A stretch of 64,000 bases of DNA from SLRI01 sp942491185. GTDB lineage: Bacteria; Pseudomonadota; Alphaproteobacteria; Geminicoccales; Geminicoccaceae. The translations under genes and the position numbers were made by a program. The notes beneath the pieces are model-generated. The model was not told the DNA's origin, searched no databases, and worked only from the letters and a program-made list of their open reading frames with translations. Every line of letters begins with the position of its first letter. Positions within the stretch are counted from its first letter, which is position 1. The stretch is taken from NCBI GenBank assembly GCA_942491185.1, contig CALOAB010000021.1, positions 62,001 to 126,000 on the forward strand, written 5' to 3'. This document shows positions 28,791 through 37,740 of this stretch, in pieces.

Positions 28791-29879
28791 TCAGCGCAGC
28801 TTCAAGGTGGAAAGGCCGACCAAGGCCAGGACGATGGCGATGATCCAGAACCGGATGACGATCGTGGGCTCCTGCCAGCCCTTCTTCTCGAAATGATGGT
28901 GCAAGGGCGCCATGCGGAAGACCCGCCTGCCGGTGAGCTTGAACGAGACCACCTGGACGATCACCGAGACCGCCTCGAGGACGAACAGGCCACCGACCAC
29001 GGCGAGCACCAGCTCGTGCTTGGCGGCAACCGCGACTGTCCCCAGCGCACCCCCGGCGGCGAGCGAGCCGGTGTCGCCCATGAAGACCATGGCCGGTGGG
29101 GCGTTGTACCAGAGAAAGCCCAGGGAGGCGCCGACCATGGCAGCACAGAAGACGGTGAGCTCGCCGGTCCCGGGCACGAAGGGGATGCCCAGATAGCCTG
29201 AGAAGATGGCGTTGCCGACGAGATAGGCGATGAAGCCGAAGCAGCCGGCAGCGATCATCACCGGCACGATGGCGAGCCCGTCGAGCCCATCGGTGAGGTT
29301 CACGGCGTTCGACGCGCCGACGATGACGAAGACGGCGATGAGCGGGAAGAAGAGGCCGAGCGGGATCAAGAGGTCCTTGAAGAACGGCACGGCCAGCGAG
29401 CTGCCGAGCGGCGCTGCGGTGAAGGTCGAGAGCGCGAGTGCCGCCGCCAAGGCGATGATGCCCTGCAGGAGGAGCTTGTAGCGGCCGGAGAGCCCGCTCG
29501 AGCTGCGCCGGGTGAGCTTCATCAGATCGTCCGCGAAGCCGATGCCGCCGAAGCCGAGCGTGACGATCAAGACGACCCATACATAGCCGTTGGTGAGATC
29601 GGCCCAGAGCAGGGTCGAGACGGCGATCGCGATCAAGATCAGCACGCCACCCATGGTGGGCGTGCCCTTCTTGGTCAGGAGATGCGATTCCGGACCGTCC
29701 TCGCGGATCGGCTGGCCCTCGCGCTGCTTCTTCTTCAGCCAGCGAATGGTGGCGGGGCCGAACAGGAAGCAGATGACGAGCGACGTCATCACCGCCCCGC
29801 CGCTCCTGAAGGTGATGTAGCGAAAGACGTTGAAGAGCGTGAACTGCTCGGCCAAGGGAACGAGGAGATGATAGAGCAC
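28791..29879 (-). CDS. mraY: Phospho-MurNAc-pentapeptide translocase
   Basis: A 362-residue integral membrane enzyme with about ten helices. It moves phospho-MurNAc-pentapeptide from UDP to undecaprenyl phosphate, giving lipid I. Catalytic motifs are present: FGGIGFADDLMK (Asp pair), SNAVNLTDGLDGLA, GDTGSLAAGG, and the PLHHHFEKKGW motif near the C terminus. The start is a GTG at 29879 (VLYHLLVPLAEQF), the usual MraY N terminus, 4 bases after the stop of murF in its proper frame. Because of the murF frameshift, the sequence as given lets murF read straight into mraY without a stop. Confidence 0.95.
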   Translation of the reverse strand: MLYHLLVPLAEQFTLFNVFRYITFRSGGAVMTSLVICFLFGPATIRWLKKKQREGQPIREDGPESHLLTKKGTPTMGGVLILIAIAVSTLLWADLTNGYVWVVLIVTLGFGGIGFADDLMKLTRRSSSGLSGRYKLLLQGIIALAAALALSTFTAAPLGSSLAVPFFKDLLIPLGLFFPLIAVFVIVGASNAVNLTDGLDGLAIVPVMIAAGCFGFIAYLVGNAIFSGYLGIPFVPGTGELTVFCAAMVGASLGFLWYNAPPAMVFMGDTGSLAAGGALGTVAVAAKHELVLAVVGGLFVLEAVSVIVQVVSFKLTGRRVFRMAPLHHHFEKKGWQEPTIVIRFWIIAIVLALVGLSTLKLR

Positions 29880-29883
29880 TGCC

Positions 29884-31346
29884 TCAGCCCCCCACCAGAG
29901 CGTCAGGGGAGCGCGTGCCACCGGCGGCGGCCTGATCGAGCGCCTCGATGACGTGCCGCATGGCGCTGCCGAGTGAGCCCTTGACCAGCACGACATCGCC
30001 GTCGGCAAGCGCCGCGAGCACCAGCGGGGCGAGGCTCTTGCTGTCCTCGGCCCAGCCGCAGCGCGCCGTGCCGCCGGCAGGGCGGCATCGAGATGGCGCA
30101 TCATCGGGCCGGCGAGAAAGACCTGGTCGACCGCTGCAGCCTCGATCGCGGCGCTGAGCCCGGCATGCAGCTCGGGCGCCGTGTCGCCCAGCTCCAGCAT
30201 GTCGCCGAGCACGGCGATGCGCCGCCCAGCCTGCTGGCCGAGCACATCGAGGGCGGCTGCCATCGAGGCCGGGTTGGCGTTGTAGCTCTCATCCAGCAGT
30301 CGGATGGTGCGCTTGCCGAGATCGATCTCGCGGGTGGCACCGCGGCCGGCGCCGGGCTGGACGCCAGCGAGACGAAGGGCGGCGTGGTCGAGATCGAGAC
30401 CGAGCGCCTGGACGACGGCGAGGACGGCCAGGCTGTTCATCGCCCAATGCCGGCCAGGGGCAGCAAAGCGCAACTCCAGCTGCCGGCCGGCGATACCGAC
30501 CCTGGCCCGGCTGCCATCAGCCGCCGGCTCCAGCGCCAAGAGCCGGATATCGGCCGTGGCATCGGCACCGAAGCTGACCACCGACGCAGCGAGCCGCCTT
30601 GCTGCATCGCGCAGGCGATCGGCGTGCATGGTGTCGGCATTGACGATCGCGATGCCGCCCGGCTCCAGGCCTTCGAAGATCTCACACTTGGCATCCGCGA
30701 TGCCGCTGGTATCGGCGAAATTGGCGAGGTGTGCCGGCGCAATCGCGGTGATGACGGCGATGTGCGGCCTTGCCATGCGAGTCAGGGCGCTGATCTCACC
30801 CGCGTGGTTCATGCCGAGCTCGGCGACCGCGAAGGCGCTCTCAGGCCGCAGATTGGCCAGCGTCAGCGGCACCCCCCAATGGTTGTTGTAGCTGGCCCGG
30901 CTGGCCTGGCAGCTGCCGAAGCCACTGAGCACCTGGCGCAGCATCTCCTTGGTGCTGGTCTTGCCGACGCTGCCGGTGACGGCGACCAGCTTGCCCTGGA
31001 GCCTGGCGCGACCGAAGCGGCCGAGGCCGTCGAGCGCCGCCTGGGTGTCGTCGACCAGCAAGAGCGGCGCGTCCTCGTCGTCGACGTCGTCGGGGCGGCG
31101 CGTAACGACGGCGGCGGCGGCACCCTTGGCCAAGGCATCGGCGACGAAGCGGTGACCGTCGCGGTTGGGCCCTTCGAGTGCGATGAAGAGCTCGCCCGCG
31201 GTGAGCGTGCGGCTGTCGATGGTGACGGTCGTGGCGCGCCAGTCGCGCCGGCTGCGCCCGCCGGTTGCGGCTGCGGCATCGACCGCTCCCCAGAGCACGT
31301 CGCCCGCCGCCTGCCCGGAACCATTATCGCGTGTGCCCGCCATCAT
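29884..31346 (-). CDS. murF: UDP-MurNAc-tripeptide--D-Ala-D-Ala ligase with apparent frameshift
   Basis: MurF adds D-Ala-D-Ala to UDP-MurNAc-tripeptide. The ATP loop AVTGSVGKTSTKEML, SYNNHWGVPLTLA, ELGMNHAGEI, and DESYNANPASMAAAL are present. After LPAARR (30063) the frame breaks. The normal MurF ending (CGWAEDSKSLAPLVLAALAD, then GDVVLVKGSLGSAM) continues intact in another frame to a TGA at 29886-29884. The break at 30061-30062 fits loss of one base in a GC-rich run; restoring it gives 487 residues. Read literally, the frame runs into mraY as one 851-residue product. A sequencing or assembly error, or a very recent mutation, is more likely than a working fusion. The start at 31346 overlaps the murE stop. 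Confidence 0.85.
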
Positions 31347-32872
31347 GCGGCGCTTTCCAGGCCGGCGAGCGCTGCCCTGATCTCGCTCGCATCGTCGAAA
31401 GGCAGGGTCTTGTCGCCGACGATCTGGCCGACCTCGTGCCCCTTGCCGGCGATAACCAGCACGTCACCGGGTCCAAGTGCTCGAAACGCAGCGCGAATGG
31501 CCGCCGATCGGTCACCGATCTCGACCACGTCATCGGCGCGGCCGGCGAGGGGTGCCAGGATCTCGCGACGGATCCGGTCTGGATCCTCGCCCCGCGGGTT
31601 GTCGTCGGTGACCCAGATGCGATCGGCGCGCTCGGCGGCGGCCTCGCCCATCAATGGCCGCTTGCCCTTGTCGCGGTTGCCGCCGCAGCCGAAGACGACG
31701 CAGAGCCGGCCCTTGGTGTGCGGGCGGAGCGCGTCCAGGGCCTTGGCCAGCGCGTCCGGCGTGTGGGCGTAGTCGACGAAGGCCGGCGCACCGCTGGGGT
31801 GGTGCGCCACGAGCTGCATGCGGCCGGGGGCACCGCGCAGCTCGGCCAGCGCCTCGAGCGCCCCACGCAACGGCGCCCCGCCAGCGACGGCGAGACCCAG
31901 TGCGGCCAGGATATTGTGCGCCTGAAAGGCACCGACGAGGCCGCTGCGGAACCGGTGCCCCTGACCGTCGATGACCAGCTCGAGCTGCTGGCCCGTCAGC
32001 TCCGGCTTGCGCTTCGTGAGCCGAAAGCGCTTGGCGTTCATGCCGAAGTCGATGATCTCGGCCTGCCGCGCCTCGGCAATGGCGCGCAGCGTCGCGTATT
32101 CCGGGATATCGGCATTGAGGACAGCGGTGCCGCCGGTTGCCAGGCACTCGTCGAGGAGCCGGCATTTGGCCTTGAAATAGGCCTCGAAGCTGCCGTGATA
32201 GTCGAAATGATCGCGGCTGATATTGGAGAAGGCGGCGGCCTGGATGGTGAGCCCGGCAAGCCGATGCTGGTCGAGACCGTGGCTCGAGGCCTCGACGACC
32301 AGATGGTCGACGCCGCCCTTGGCGAGCTCGGCGGCGAGACGGTGCAGGGTCACCGCATCGGGCGTGGTGAGCGAGCTCTTCGGCCAGCGGCCGGCGCTCT
32401 CCAGGCCCAGCGTGCCGAGGCTCGCGGCGCGTATGCCGAGTCGGTCCCAGATCTGCCGGGTGAAGCTGGCGATCGAGGTCTTGCCGTTGGTGCCGGTGAC
32501 CGCCGCCGTGAAGGCCGGCTGGGCGCCGTAGAAGCAGGCGGCGAGCTGGGCCAGACGGCGGCGTGGCTCCGGATCGATGATGACCGGGACGCTCTGGCCG
32601 TAGGCCTCGGCCGTGGTCCCGCCGAGGACGGCCACGGCACCCTTCTCGAGCGCCTCGGGGATGAAGATGTGCCCGTCGGCCTGGGTGCCCGAGAGTGCTG
32701 CGAAGAGGTGGCCCGGGGCCACCGCACGGCTGTCGGCCGCAATCCCCTTGATGGTCACGTCACGCATGTTGAGCACGCGCGCCGCCGCCTTCCCGGGCGA
32801 CACCTTCTCGGGTGTCGTGGCACCGGCCGGAAAGCGCCTGGCTTCCTCAGCGAGTAAGGCTGGCAGCCGCAA
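31343..32872 (-). CDS. murE: UDP-MurNAc-L-Ala-D-Glu--meso-diaminopimelate ligase
   Basis: A 509-residue Mur ligase. The ATP loop AVTGTNGKTSIASFT, the carbamylated-Lys region (YFKAKCRLLDE), VDYAHTPDALAKAL, and the DDNPRGEDP motif are present. The DNPR signature indicates meso-diaminopimelate rather than lysine as substrate, as expected of a Gram-negative. The start is a TTG at 32872, preceded by GGAGG with a 6-base spacer. It lies inside ftsI, so the two genes overlap by 26 bases. Starting there restores the normal RLPALL N terminus; a later ATG would remove family-conserved sequence. Confidence 0.95.
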   Translation of the reverse strand: MRLPALLAEEARRFPAGATTPEKVSPGKAAARVLNMRDVTIKGIAADSRAVAPGHLFAALSGTQADGHIFIPEALEKGAVAVLGGTTAEAYGQSVPVIIDPEPRRRLAQLAACFYGAQPAFTAAVTGTNGKTSIASFTRQIWDRLGIRAASLGTLGLESAGRWPKSSLTTPDAVTLHRLAAELAKGGVDHLVVEASSHGLDQHRLAGLTIQAAAFSNISRDHFDYHGSFEAYFKAKCRLLDECLATGGTAVLNADIPEYATLRAIAEARQAEIIDFGMNAKRFRLTKRKPELTGQQLELVIDGQGHRFRSGLVGAFQAHNILAALGLAVAGGAPLRGALEALAELRGAPGRMQLVAHHPSGAPAFVDYAHTPDALAKALDALRPHTKGRLCVVFGCGGNRDKGKRPLMGEAAAERADRIWVTDDNPRGEDPDRIRREILAPLAGRADDVVEIGDRSAAIRAAFRALGPGDVLVIAGKGHEVGQIVGDKTLPFDDASEIRAALAGLESAA

Positions 32873-34595
32873 AGCCGTCCTCCATACGCTTGGTGCGGCC
32901 GTTCATCACCGGCATGACCTGCAGCCGGTCGGCGAAGCTGGCCTCGACGCTGAGCGATTTCGGCGGCACGCCGAGCAGCGGCCCCGCCTGGGTGATGATG
33001 CGGGAGACCACCGGTGCCGCGGTCCAGCCGCCCGTCCGATAGCCATAGGTGCGCGCATCGCCTTGCGGCTCGTCGAGCATGGTGAGCACGGCGTAGCGTG
33101 GTGCGTCGACCGGGAACACGCCGACGAAGGAGGAGATGACCGCCCGTCCGTCATAGCCACGGCGGCCGCCGGTGGGCTTGTCGGCGGTGCCGGTCTTGCC
33201 GCCCACCATGTAGCCGCCGACGCCGCCATTGCCGCCCGTGCCGCGCTCGACGGTCAGCCAGAGCAGCCAGCGCAGGTCCTTGATCGTGCGCTCCGAGATG
33301 ACCTGCGGGCCATCGGGCAGGTCGCCTGGATCACGGCGCAGGAAGCTCGCGGGAATGCGCTTGCCGTCGGCGACCAGCGTTGCCACCGCCTCGACGAACT
33401 GGAGCGGCGAGACCGAGATGCCGTGGCCGTAGGAGACGGTGGCGGCGACGATGTCCGGCCAGCGCTCCTGCACCAGCGGCTTGGTCGTCTCCGGCACCTC
33501 GAGCACGGGCCGCTGCAGCAAACCCAGCCCATCGAGAAACGGCCTTTGCGCCTCGGACCCGCCCGCGGCGAAGGTCATCTTGACCGTGCCGACATTGGAG
33601 GAGAAGGCGAACACCTCGGGCATCGACAGCCAACGCTGATGGCCGTGGTAGTCGCGGATGCGATGGCGGCCGATCTTGAGCGACTCGGTGGCGTCGAAGC
33701 GGTCGTGGATGGAGACGTCTCCGCTCTCCAGCGCCATGGCGGCGCTGATCACCTTGAACAGGGAGCCGAGCTCGTAGACGTCGCCGGTGCAGCGGTTGCG
33801 CCGCTGCTCGGGTCCCGCCAGCTCCGGGCTGTTCGGGTCGTAATCCGGCAGGCTGATCAGCGAGACGACCTCACGGGTGACGACGTCGAGGACGATGGTG
33901 CAGGCACCCAGGGCCGAAAACCGCTCGACCCCGGCCTTGGTCGCCGCATGGGCGATCCGCTGCACGCGGCGGTCGATGGCGAGCTGCAGATCAGGCTTGC
34001 CGAGCGCAGCACCACCTTCGAGCGCCTCGTCCATGCCGTACTCGATGCCGGCGAGCCCCTGATTGTCGATGCCGACGAAGCCCAGCACGTGCGCCGCCTC
34101 GCTGCCACGCGGGTAGACCCGTCGCTCGCCCAGCTCGAACGTGACACCCGGCAGGCCCAGCTCGAGCACGGCCGCCTGCTCGACCGGCGAGATCTGCCGC
34201 TTGACCCAGGCGAAGCGGCCGCCTCTGGCGAACCGCTTGCTCAACACGGCCGCATCGACACCGTCGAGCGCGCGGGCCAGGGCGATCGCGGTCGCCTCGG
34301 GATCGTTCATCAAGAGCGGGTCGCCGATGACCGAGAGCGTGACGATATTGCCGGCCAGGAGCTCGCCATGGCGGTCGGTGATGGCGGCCCGGCGCAGCTC
34401 GATGCCCTCCTCGGCCGCGCGTGGCGTGGTCGCCGGCGCGCGCGAGCCGGCGCCGGCCATGTCGACCAGGCGAAGACCGATGCTGCCAAAGGCCAGCACG
34501 AAGCAGACCGCGAGCAGCCGCAGCCTGGCCGCACCGACTTGCCCGGAACGCGGGGTGAATGGCTCGCTCAAGGCGTGGCCCTCGTCACCAATCAC
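32847..34595 (-). CDS. ftsI: Septal transpeptidase FtsI (PBP3)
   Basis: A 582-residue class B penicillin-binding protein with one N-terminal membrane helix (about residues 26-44), a dimerisation domain, and a transpeptidase domain. Active-site motifs are SLFK (catalytic Ser, in YELGSLFKVISA), SSN (FAFSSNVG) and KTG (GGKTGTADK). It cross-links septal peptidoglycan with FtsW. The start is uncertain: GTG at 34595 overlaps ftsL by 11 bases but has no clear ribosome binding site, while TTG at 34571 has GAGG 8 bases upstream and gives an N terminus eight residues shorter. Confidence 0.94.
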   Translation of the reverse strand: MIGDEGHALSEPFTPRSGQVGAARLRLLAVCFVLAFGSIGLRLVDMAGAGSRAPATTPRAAEEGIELRRAAITDRHGELLAGNIVTLSVIGDPLLMNDPEATAIALARALDGVDAAVLSKRFARGGRFAWVKRQISPVEQAAVLELGLPGVTFELGERRVYPRGSEAAHVLGFVGIDNQGLAGIEYGMDEALEGGAALGKPDLQLAIDRRVQRIAHAATKAGVERFSALGACTIVLDVVTREVVSLISLPDYDPNSPELAGPEQRRNRCTGDVYELGSLFKVISAAMALESGDVSIHDRFDATESLKIGRHRIRDYHGHQRWLSMPEVFAFSSNVGTVKMTFAAGGSEAQRPFLDGLGLLQRPVLEVPETTKPLVQERWPDIVAATVSYGHGISVSPLQFVEAVATLVADGKRIPASFLRRDPGDLPDGPQVISERTIKDLRWLLWLTVERGTGGNGGVGGYMVGGKTGTADKPTGGRRGYDGRAVISSFVGVFPVDAPRYAVLTMLDEPQGDARTYGYRTGGWTAAPVVSRIITQAGPLLGVPPKSLSVEASFADRLQVMPVMNGRTKRMEDGFAAASLTR

Positions 34596-34995
34596 CGCCC
34601 AGCATGTCGCTTCGCCCGCTCAGCCGCTCGAGCCGGAAGGCGGTCACCGGCTTGACCCTGAGCTCGATCACCTGACCGGTCGGCAGTTGGGCGGGCAGCG
34701 GGTGACGGGCCAGCTGCAATTGGCGATAGTCGCCGATCTGCTCGGCCTCGACCACCCGGTCGAGCGTGGCTGGCGCCATGCCGACAGCCCGTGCCTGCCG
34801 CGCCAGCCGCTCGGCCCGCGCCAGGTGCGCCCAGTCGATGGCGAGCGTCCGCACCCGCCAGTGCTCGGCCTCGATCTCCTGCTGGATCCGGGCGATCTCG
34901 CCTTCGGCCGCCACCACCGCGTATTTCAGCTGGAAGAGGCTGGTCGCGGCGGCGATGATGAGAATGGCCAGGATCGGCACGTAGCGCGGGATCAT
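34585..34995 (-). CDS. ftsL: Cell division protein FtsL
   Basis: A 136-residue protein. A very short cytoplasmic start (MIPRYVP) is followed by one membrane helix (about residues 7-25) and a periplasmic coiled coil (KYAVVAAEGEIARIQQEIEA onward). FtsL is too variable to identify by motif. The call rests on topology, size and the invariant position between rsmH and ftsI. It pairs with FtsB (encoded here at 6279-6566) and FtsQ. GGAGG lies 8 bases before the ATG, which overlaps the rsmH stop by 4 bases. Confidence 0.88.
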   Translation of the reverse strand: MIPRYVPILAILIIAAATSLFQLKYAVVAAEGEIARIQQEIEAEHWRVRTLAIDWAHLARAERLARQARAVGMAPATLDRVVEAEQIGDYRQLQLARHPLPAQLPTGQVIELRVKPVTAFRLERLSGRSDMLGGDW

Positions 34996-36014
34996 GCGGC
35001 GGCCCTCCAGCCGTCGCCCCGGCTGGCCCGATGGCTGGCCGAGAGGCTGGCCCAAGGACCGTCAAAGCCCACCCCGGCGGCCGGCGCCTGCTCCTCGTCA
35101 TCCGCCGTTCGCACGGCTGCCCGCAGCCGTGCCGAGCGGGCACGGGGATTGCGCGCCACCTCTGCATCGCTCGGCTTGACCACCTTGCGCTCCAGCCAGC
35201 GCAGCAGCGGACGTGGTGCGACCACCGGCGGCAAATGCCGTGACGGGCGGGCGCGCCGCTCGCTCAGCCCATCGATGAACCGCTTGATCCGGCGGTCCTC
35301 CAGGCTGTGGAAGGCCACCAGGACCAGCCGGCCGCCCGGCCGCAGCAGGGCTGGCGCTGCCTCGAGCAACCGCTCGATCTCGCCCAGCTCGTCATTGACG
35401 GCGATACGCAGCGCCTGGAACACCTGGGTTGCCGGCGAGCGGCCGGGCTTGACGCGGCGCTTGGCGCCGGCGACCAGGGCGGCGAGGTCGGCGGTGGTGG
35501 TGATCGGCTGCTCGGCGCGCCGGGCGACGATGGCCCTGGCGACGCGCCCGGATTCCGGCTCGTCGCCAAGGGTGAAGAAGAGCCGGGCGAGCGCCTTCTC
35601 GTCTAGCCTGGCGACGAGCTCGGCGGCCGTCTCCCCGGCGCTGCTCATCCGCATGTCGAGCGGACCGGCTGCCTGAAACGAGAACCCACGCGCCGCCGTA
35701 TCGAGCTGAAAGGAGGAGACGCCGAGATCGGCGACGATACCGTCCACCGCACTGAGACCGCTGGCACGCAAATGATGCGCAACGTCGCCGAAGGCGCCTT
35801 CGAGCATGACGAAACGCGGCTCGGCGGCAGCGAGCGCCCGCCCCCGAGCAACCGCTTCCGGGTCACGATCGAGCCCAACAACGCGGCAAGGAGCTGCGTC
35901 AAGAATGGCCCGGCTGTAGCCGCCACCACCGAAGGTCACGTCGAGAATGGTCTCGCCTGCCCCAGGCGACAGGGCTTGCAGCATCGCGTCGAGCAGGACG
36001 GGCGCATGGCTCAT
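34992..36014 (-). CDS. rsmH: 16S rRNA (cytosine1402-N4)-methyltransferase
   Basis: A 340-residue SAM-dependent methyltransferase (formerly MraW) that modifies C1402 in the ribosomal decoding centre. Motifs: HAPVLLDAMLQAL, the SAM loop LDVTFGGGGYSRAILD, VGLDRDPEA, DLGVSSFQLDTAARGFSF, and the C-terminal SFHSLEDRRIKRF-type element. It is the first recognised gene of the dcw cluster. mraZ, which normally precedes it, is missing; a long AT-richer leader lies upstream instead. Confidence 0.96.
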   Translation of the reverse strand: MSHAPVLLDAMLQALSPGAGETILDVTFGGGGYSRAILDAAPCRVVGLDRDPEAVARGRALAAAEPRFVMLEGAFGDVAHHLRASGLSAVDGIVADLGVSSFQLDTAARGFSFQAAGPLDMRMSSAGETAAELVARLDEKALARLFFTLGDEPESGRVARAIVARRAEQPITTTADLAALVAGAKRRVKPGRSPATQVFQALRIAVNDELGEIERLLEAAPALLRPGGRLVLVAFHSLEDRRIKRFIDGLSERRARPSRHLPPVVAPRPLLRWLERKVVKPSDAEVARNPRARSARLRAAVRTADDEEQAPAAGVGFDGPWASLSASHRASRGDGWRAAA

Positions 36015-36238
36015 ACCGCGAACCCCCTTCCACAGACCTCAGAAATGATCCACAATTGGCGCGGTAGCGCGCTCTCGCTGACGCCGCGGTCGCGCTGCCA
36101 AGAACCAGCCGCGACATCGATCCGCCGCTGTCTTGGCTTGTTCTGTTGGAAGGCAATAATAAGATCGCTCATCAGCTCTTGCTGTCCCGCGTTGCCCGAA
36201 GCCGCCCCGACGAGCCGCTCGATCGATCCAACAAACAT
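36011..36238 (-). CDS. Possible 75-residue leader ORF before rsmH
   Basis: An open frame of 75 codons whose TGA overlaps the rsmH ATG by 4 bases, the same coupling seen elsewhere in the cluster. It begins MFVGSIERL and shows no similarity to MraZ or any family I recognise. Its codon use is less GC3-biased than the flanking genes, and no strong ribosome binding site was seen. It may be chance, or a short leader peptide in the place of mraZ. Confidence 0.2.
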   Translation of the reverse strand: MFVGSIERLVGAASGNAGQQELMSDLIIAFQQNKPRQRRIDVAAGSWQRDRGVSESALPRQLWIISEVCGRGFAV

Positions 36239-36468
36239 CGATCGGAAACCAATTCTACCAATGCGCGATTACTGATCGCAAGTACTTTCACTGAGATCGA
36301 TCGTGTCACTGTGCTGCAGGCAACATGACGAGAACTTAAATTGAACAAGTATCGACTTGCTGCGACAGCACTTCCTCTGATCGCTCAGGTTGCGCGAGAT
36401 TACTGTTTCGCTCACCGCCGGTCAAGCATGCGTGTCTCAGGCGCAACGCTAAAGGGTTATCATAAACC

Positions 36469-36497
36469 ATTCAAACAAATCAATATTGCTGTGTCAA
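36469..36497 (-). promoter_or_regulatory. Main promoter of the dcw cluster
   Basis: On the minus strand TTGACA (36497-36492, perfect -35) and TTGAAT (36474-36469) are separated by exactly 17 bases. A start near 36462 would give a leader of about 450 bases before rsmH. Just downstream, GGTTTATGATAACC (36469-36456 region) is a near-palindrome that could be an operator. The 36015-36595 interval is clearly AT-richer than its surroundings and holds no convincing gene. No TGGG direct repeats of the MraZ-box type were seen. Confidence 0.6.
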
Positions 36498-36506
36498 GAA
36501 TAATTC

Positions 36507-36548
36507 TGTGGATAAGTAATGCACAACTCCCGGATTCTCTGTGGATCA
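36507..36548 (-). promoter_or_regulatory. Two DnaA-box-like sites upstream of the dcw promoter
   Basis: On the minus strand TTATCCACA (36515-36507) is a perfect match to the consensus DnaA box. TGATCCACA (36548-36540) is a one-mismatch neighbour 33 bases away in the same orientation. Both lie directly upstream of the -35 element at 36497-36492. This placement is compatible with DnaA acting on the cluster, but that is an inference. Two boxes and no dnaN/gidA/parA neighbours do not make a replication origin. Confidence 0.45.
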
Positions 36549-36595
36549 CAAGGGTTTGTCGGGCTGCTCGGCTCGGCTCGTGCAAGCGGCATGAG

Positions 36596-37023
<428 letters not shown>

Positions 37024-37028
37024 GGCGC

Positions 37029-37724
37029 TCATGTGGGCGTGGGCGCCTCAAGAGACAAGCGCGCAACCGCCTCAATCGCACCCATCGTCTCGGCGTCGAG
37101 CACGCCATCGACTCGCGCCTGCCGCCAGTGCCGTTGGAAAGCGGCGACAAGCTGCTCCGGCACAGTCCCGTGCAGATCGAGGCGATAGCCGATGTCGGCA
37201 AGGTGCGATAGCGCGGTCGGCAGGTCCACTAAGCGTCGCGACGCCGCCGTCGGCCAGATGCCGAGCCCGTGCATGGCGAGGCGTTCCCAGGGAAACAGCT
37301 CGCCCGGATCGGTCTTGCGCGCCGGCGCGGTATCGCTGTGGGCGATGACAGCGGCGGGCAACAACCGATAGCGATCACGGATCGTCGAGGCGAGCTCGAT
37401 CAGCGCTCTGATCTGCTCTTCTGGAAAGGGCCGGTAGCCCCATTCGTGCCCAGGATTGACCAGCTCGATGCCGATCGAATGGCTGTTGATGTCGGTGACG
37501 TCGCGCCAGCCACCAAGTCCAGCATGCCAGGCTCGGCGCTCGTCGACCACGAGTTGGCTGACCAAGCCGTCCTCGCTGACGACATAGTGGGCGCTGACCG
37601 CGGCAACCGGATCGCAGAGCCGGGCGATGGCAGCATCCGCCGATTGCATGCCGGTGTAGTGGAGAACAAGCAAGGACGGCCGCACGCCAATCGGCCGGGC
37701 ATCGTGGTTGGGCGAACTCACCAT
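37029..37724 (-). CDS. AmpD-like N-acetylmuramoyl-L-alanine amidase
   Basis: A 231-residue amidase_2 (AmpD fold) protein with no signal peptide, so probably cytoplasmic and acting on recycled anhydro-muropeptides. The zinc residues fit: His in LVLHYTGM, His in VIAHSDTAPARKTDPG, and the substrate-site stretch RRAWHAGLGGWRDVTDINSHSIGIELVN. A C-terminal peptidoglycan-binding-like helical domain follows (from about residue 165). The start is uncertain because an IS-like gene ends at 37741 just upstream. ATG at 37724 has a weak GGGTG 8 bases before it; ATG at 37739 and 37784 are in frame. It fits the cell-wall theme of the window. Confidence 0.88.
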   Translation of the reverse strand: MVSSPNHDARPIGVRPSLLVLHYTGMQSADAAIARLCDPVAAVSAHYVVSEDGLVSQLVVDERRAWHAGLGGWRDVTDINSHSIGIELVNPGHEWGYRPFPEEQIRALIELASTIRDRYRLLPAAVIAHSDTAPARKTDPGELFPWERLAMHGLGIWPTAASRRLVDLPTALSHLADIGYRLDLHGTVPEQLVAAFQRHWRQARVDGVLDAETMGAIEAVARLSLEAPTPT

Positions 37725-37740
37725 GGTATGAGCACCCATG

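Noticed and set aside
28791..31346. A genuine MurF-MraY fusion enzyme
   Set aside because: The linker is an out-of-frame reading of the conserved MurF C terminus, which is still intact in the other frame. A one-base error or recent mutation explains it better.
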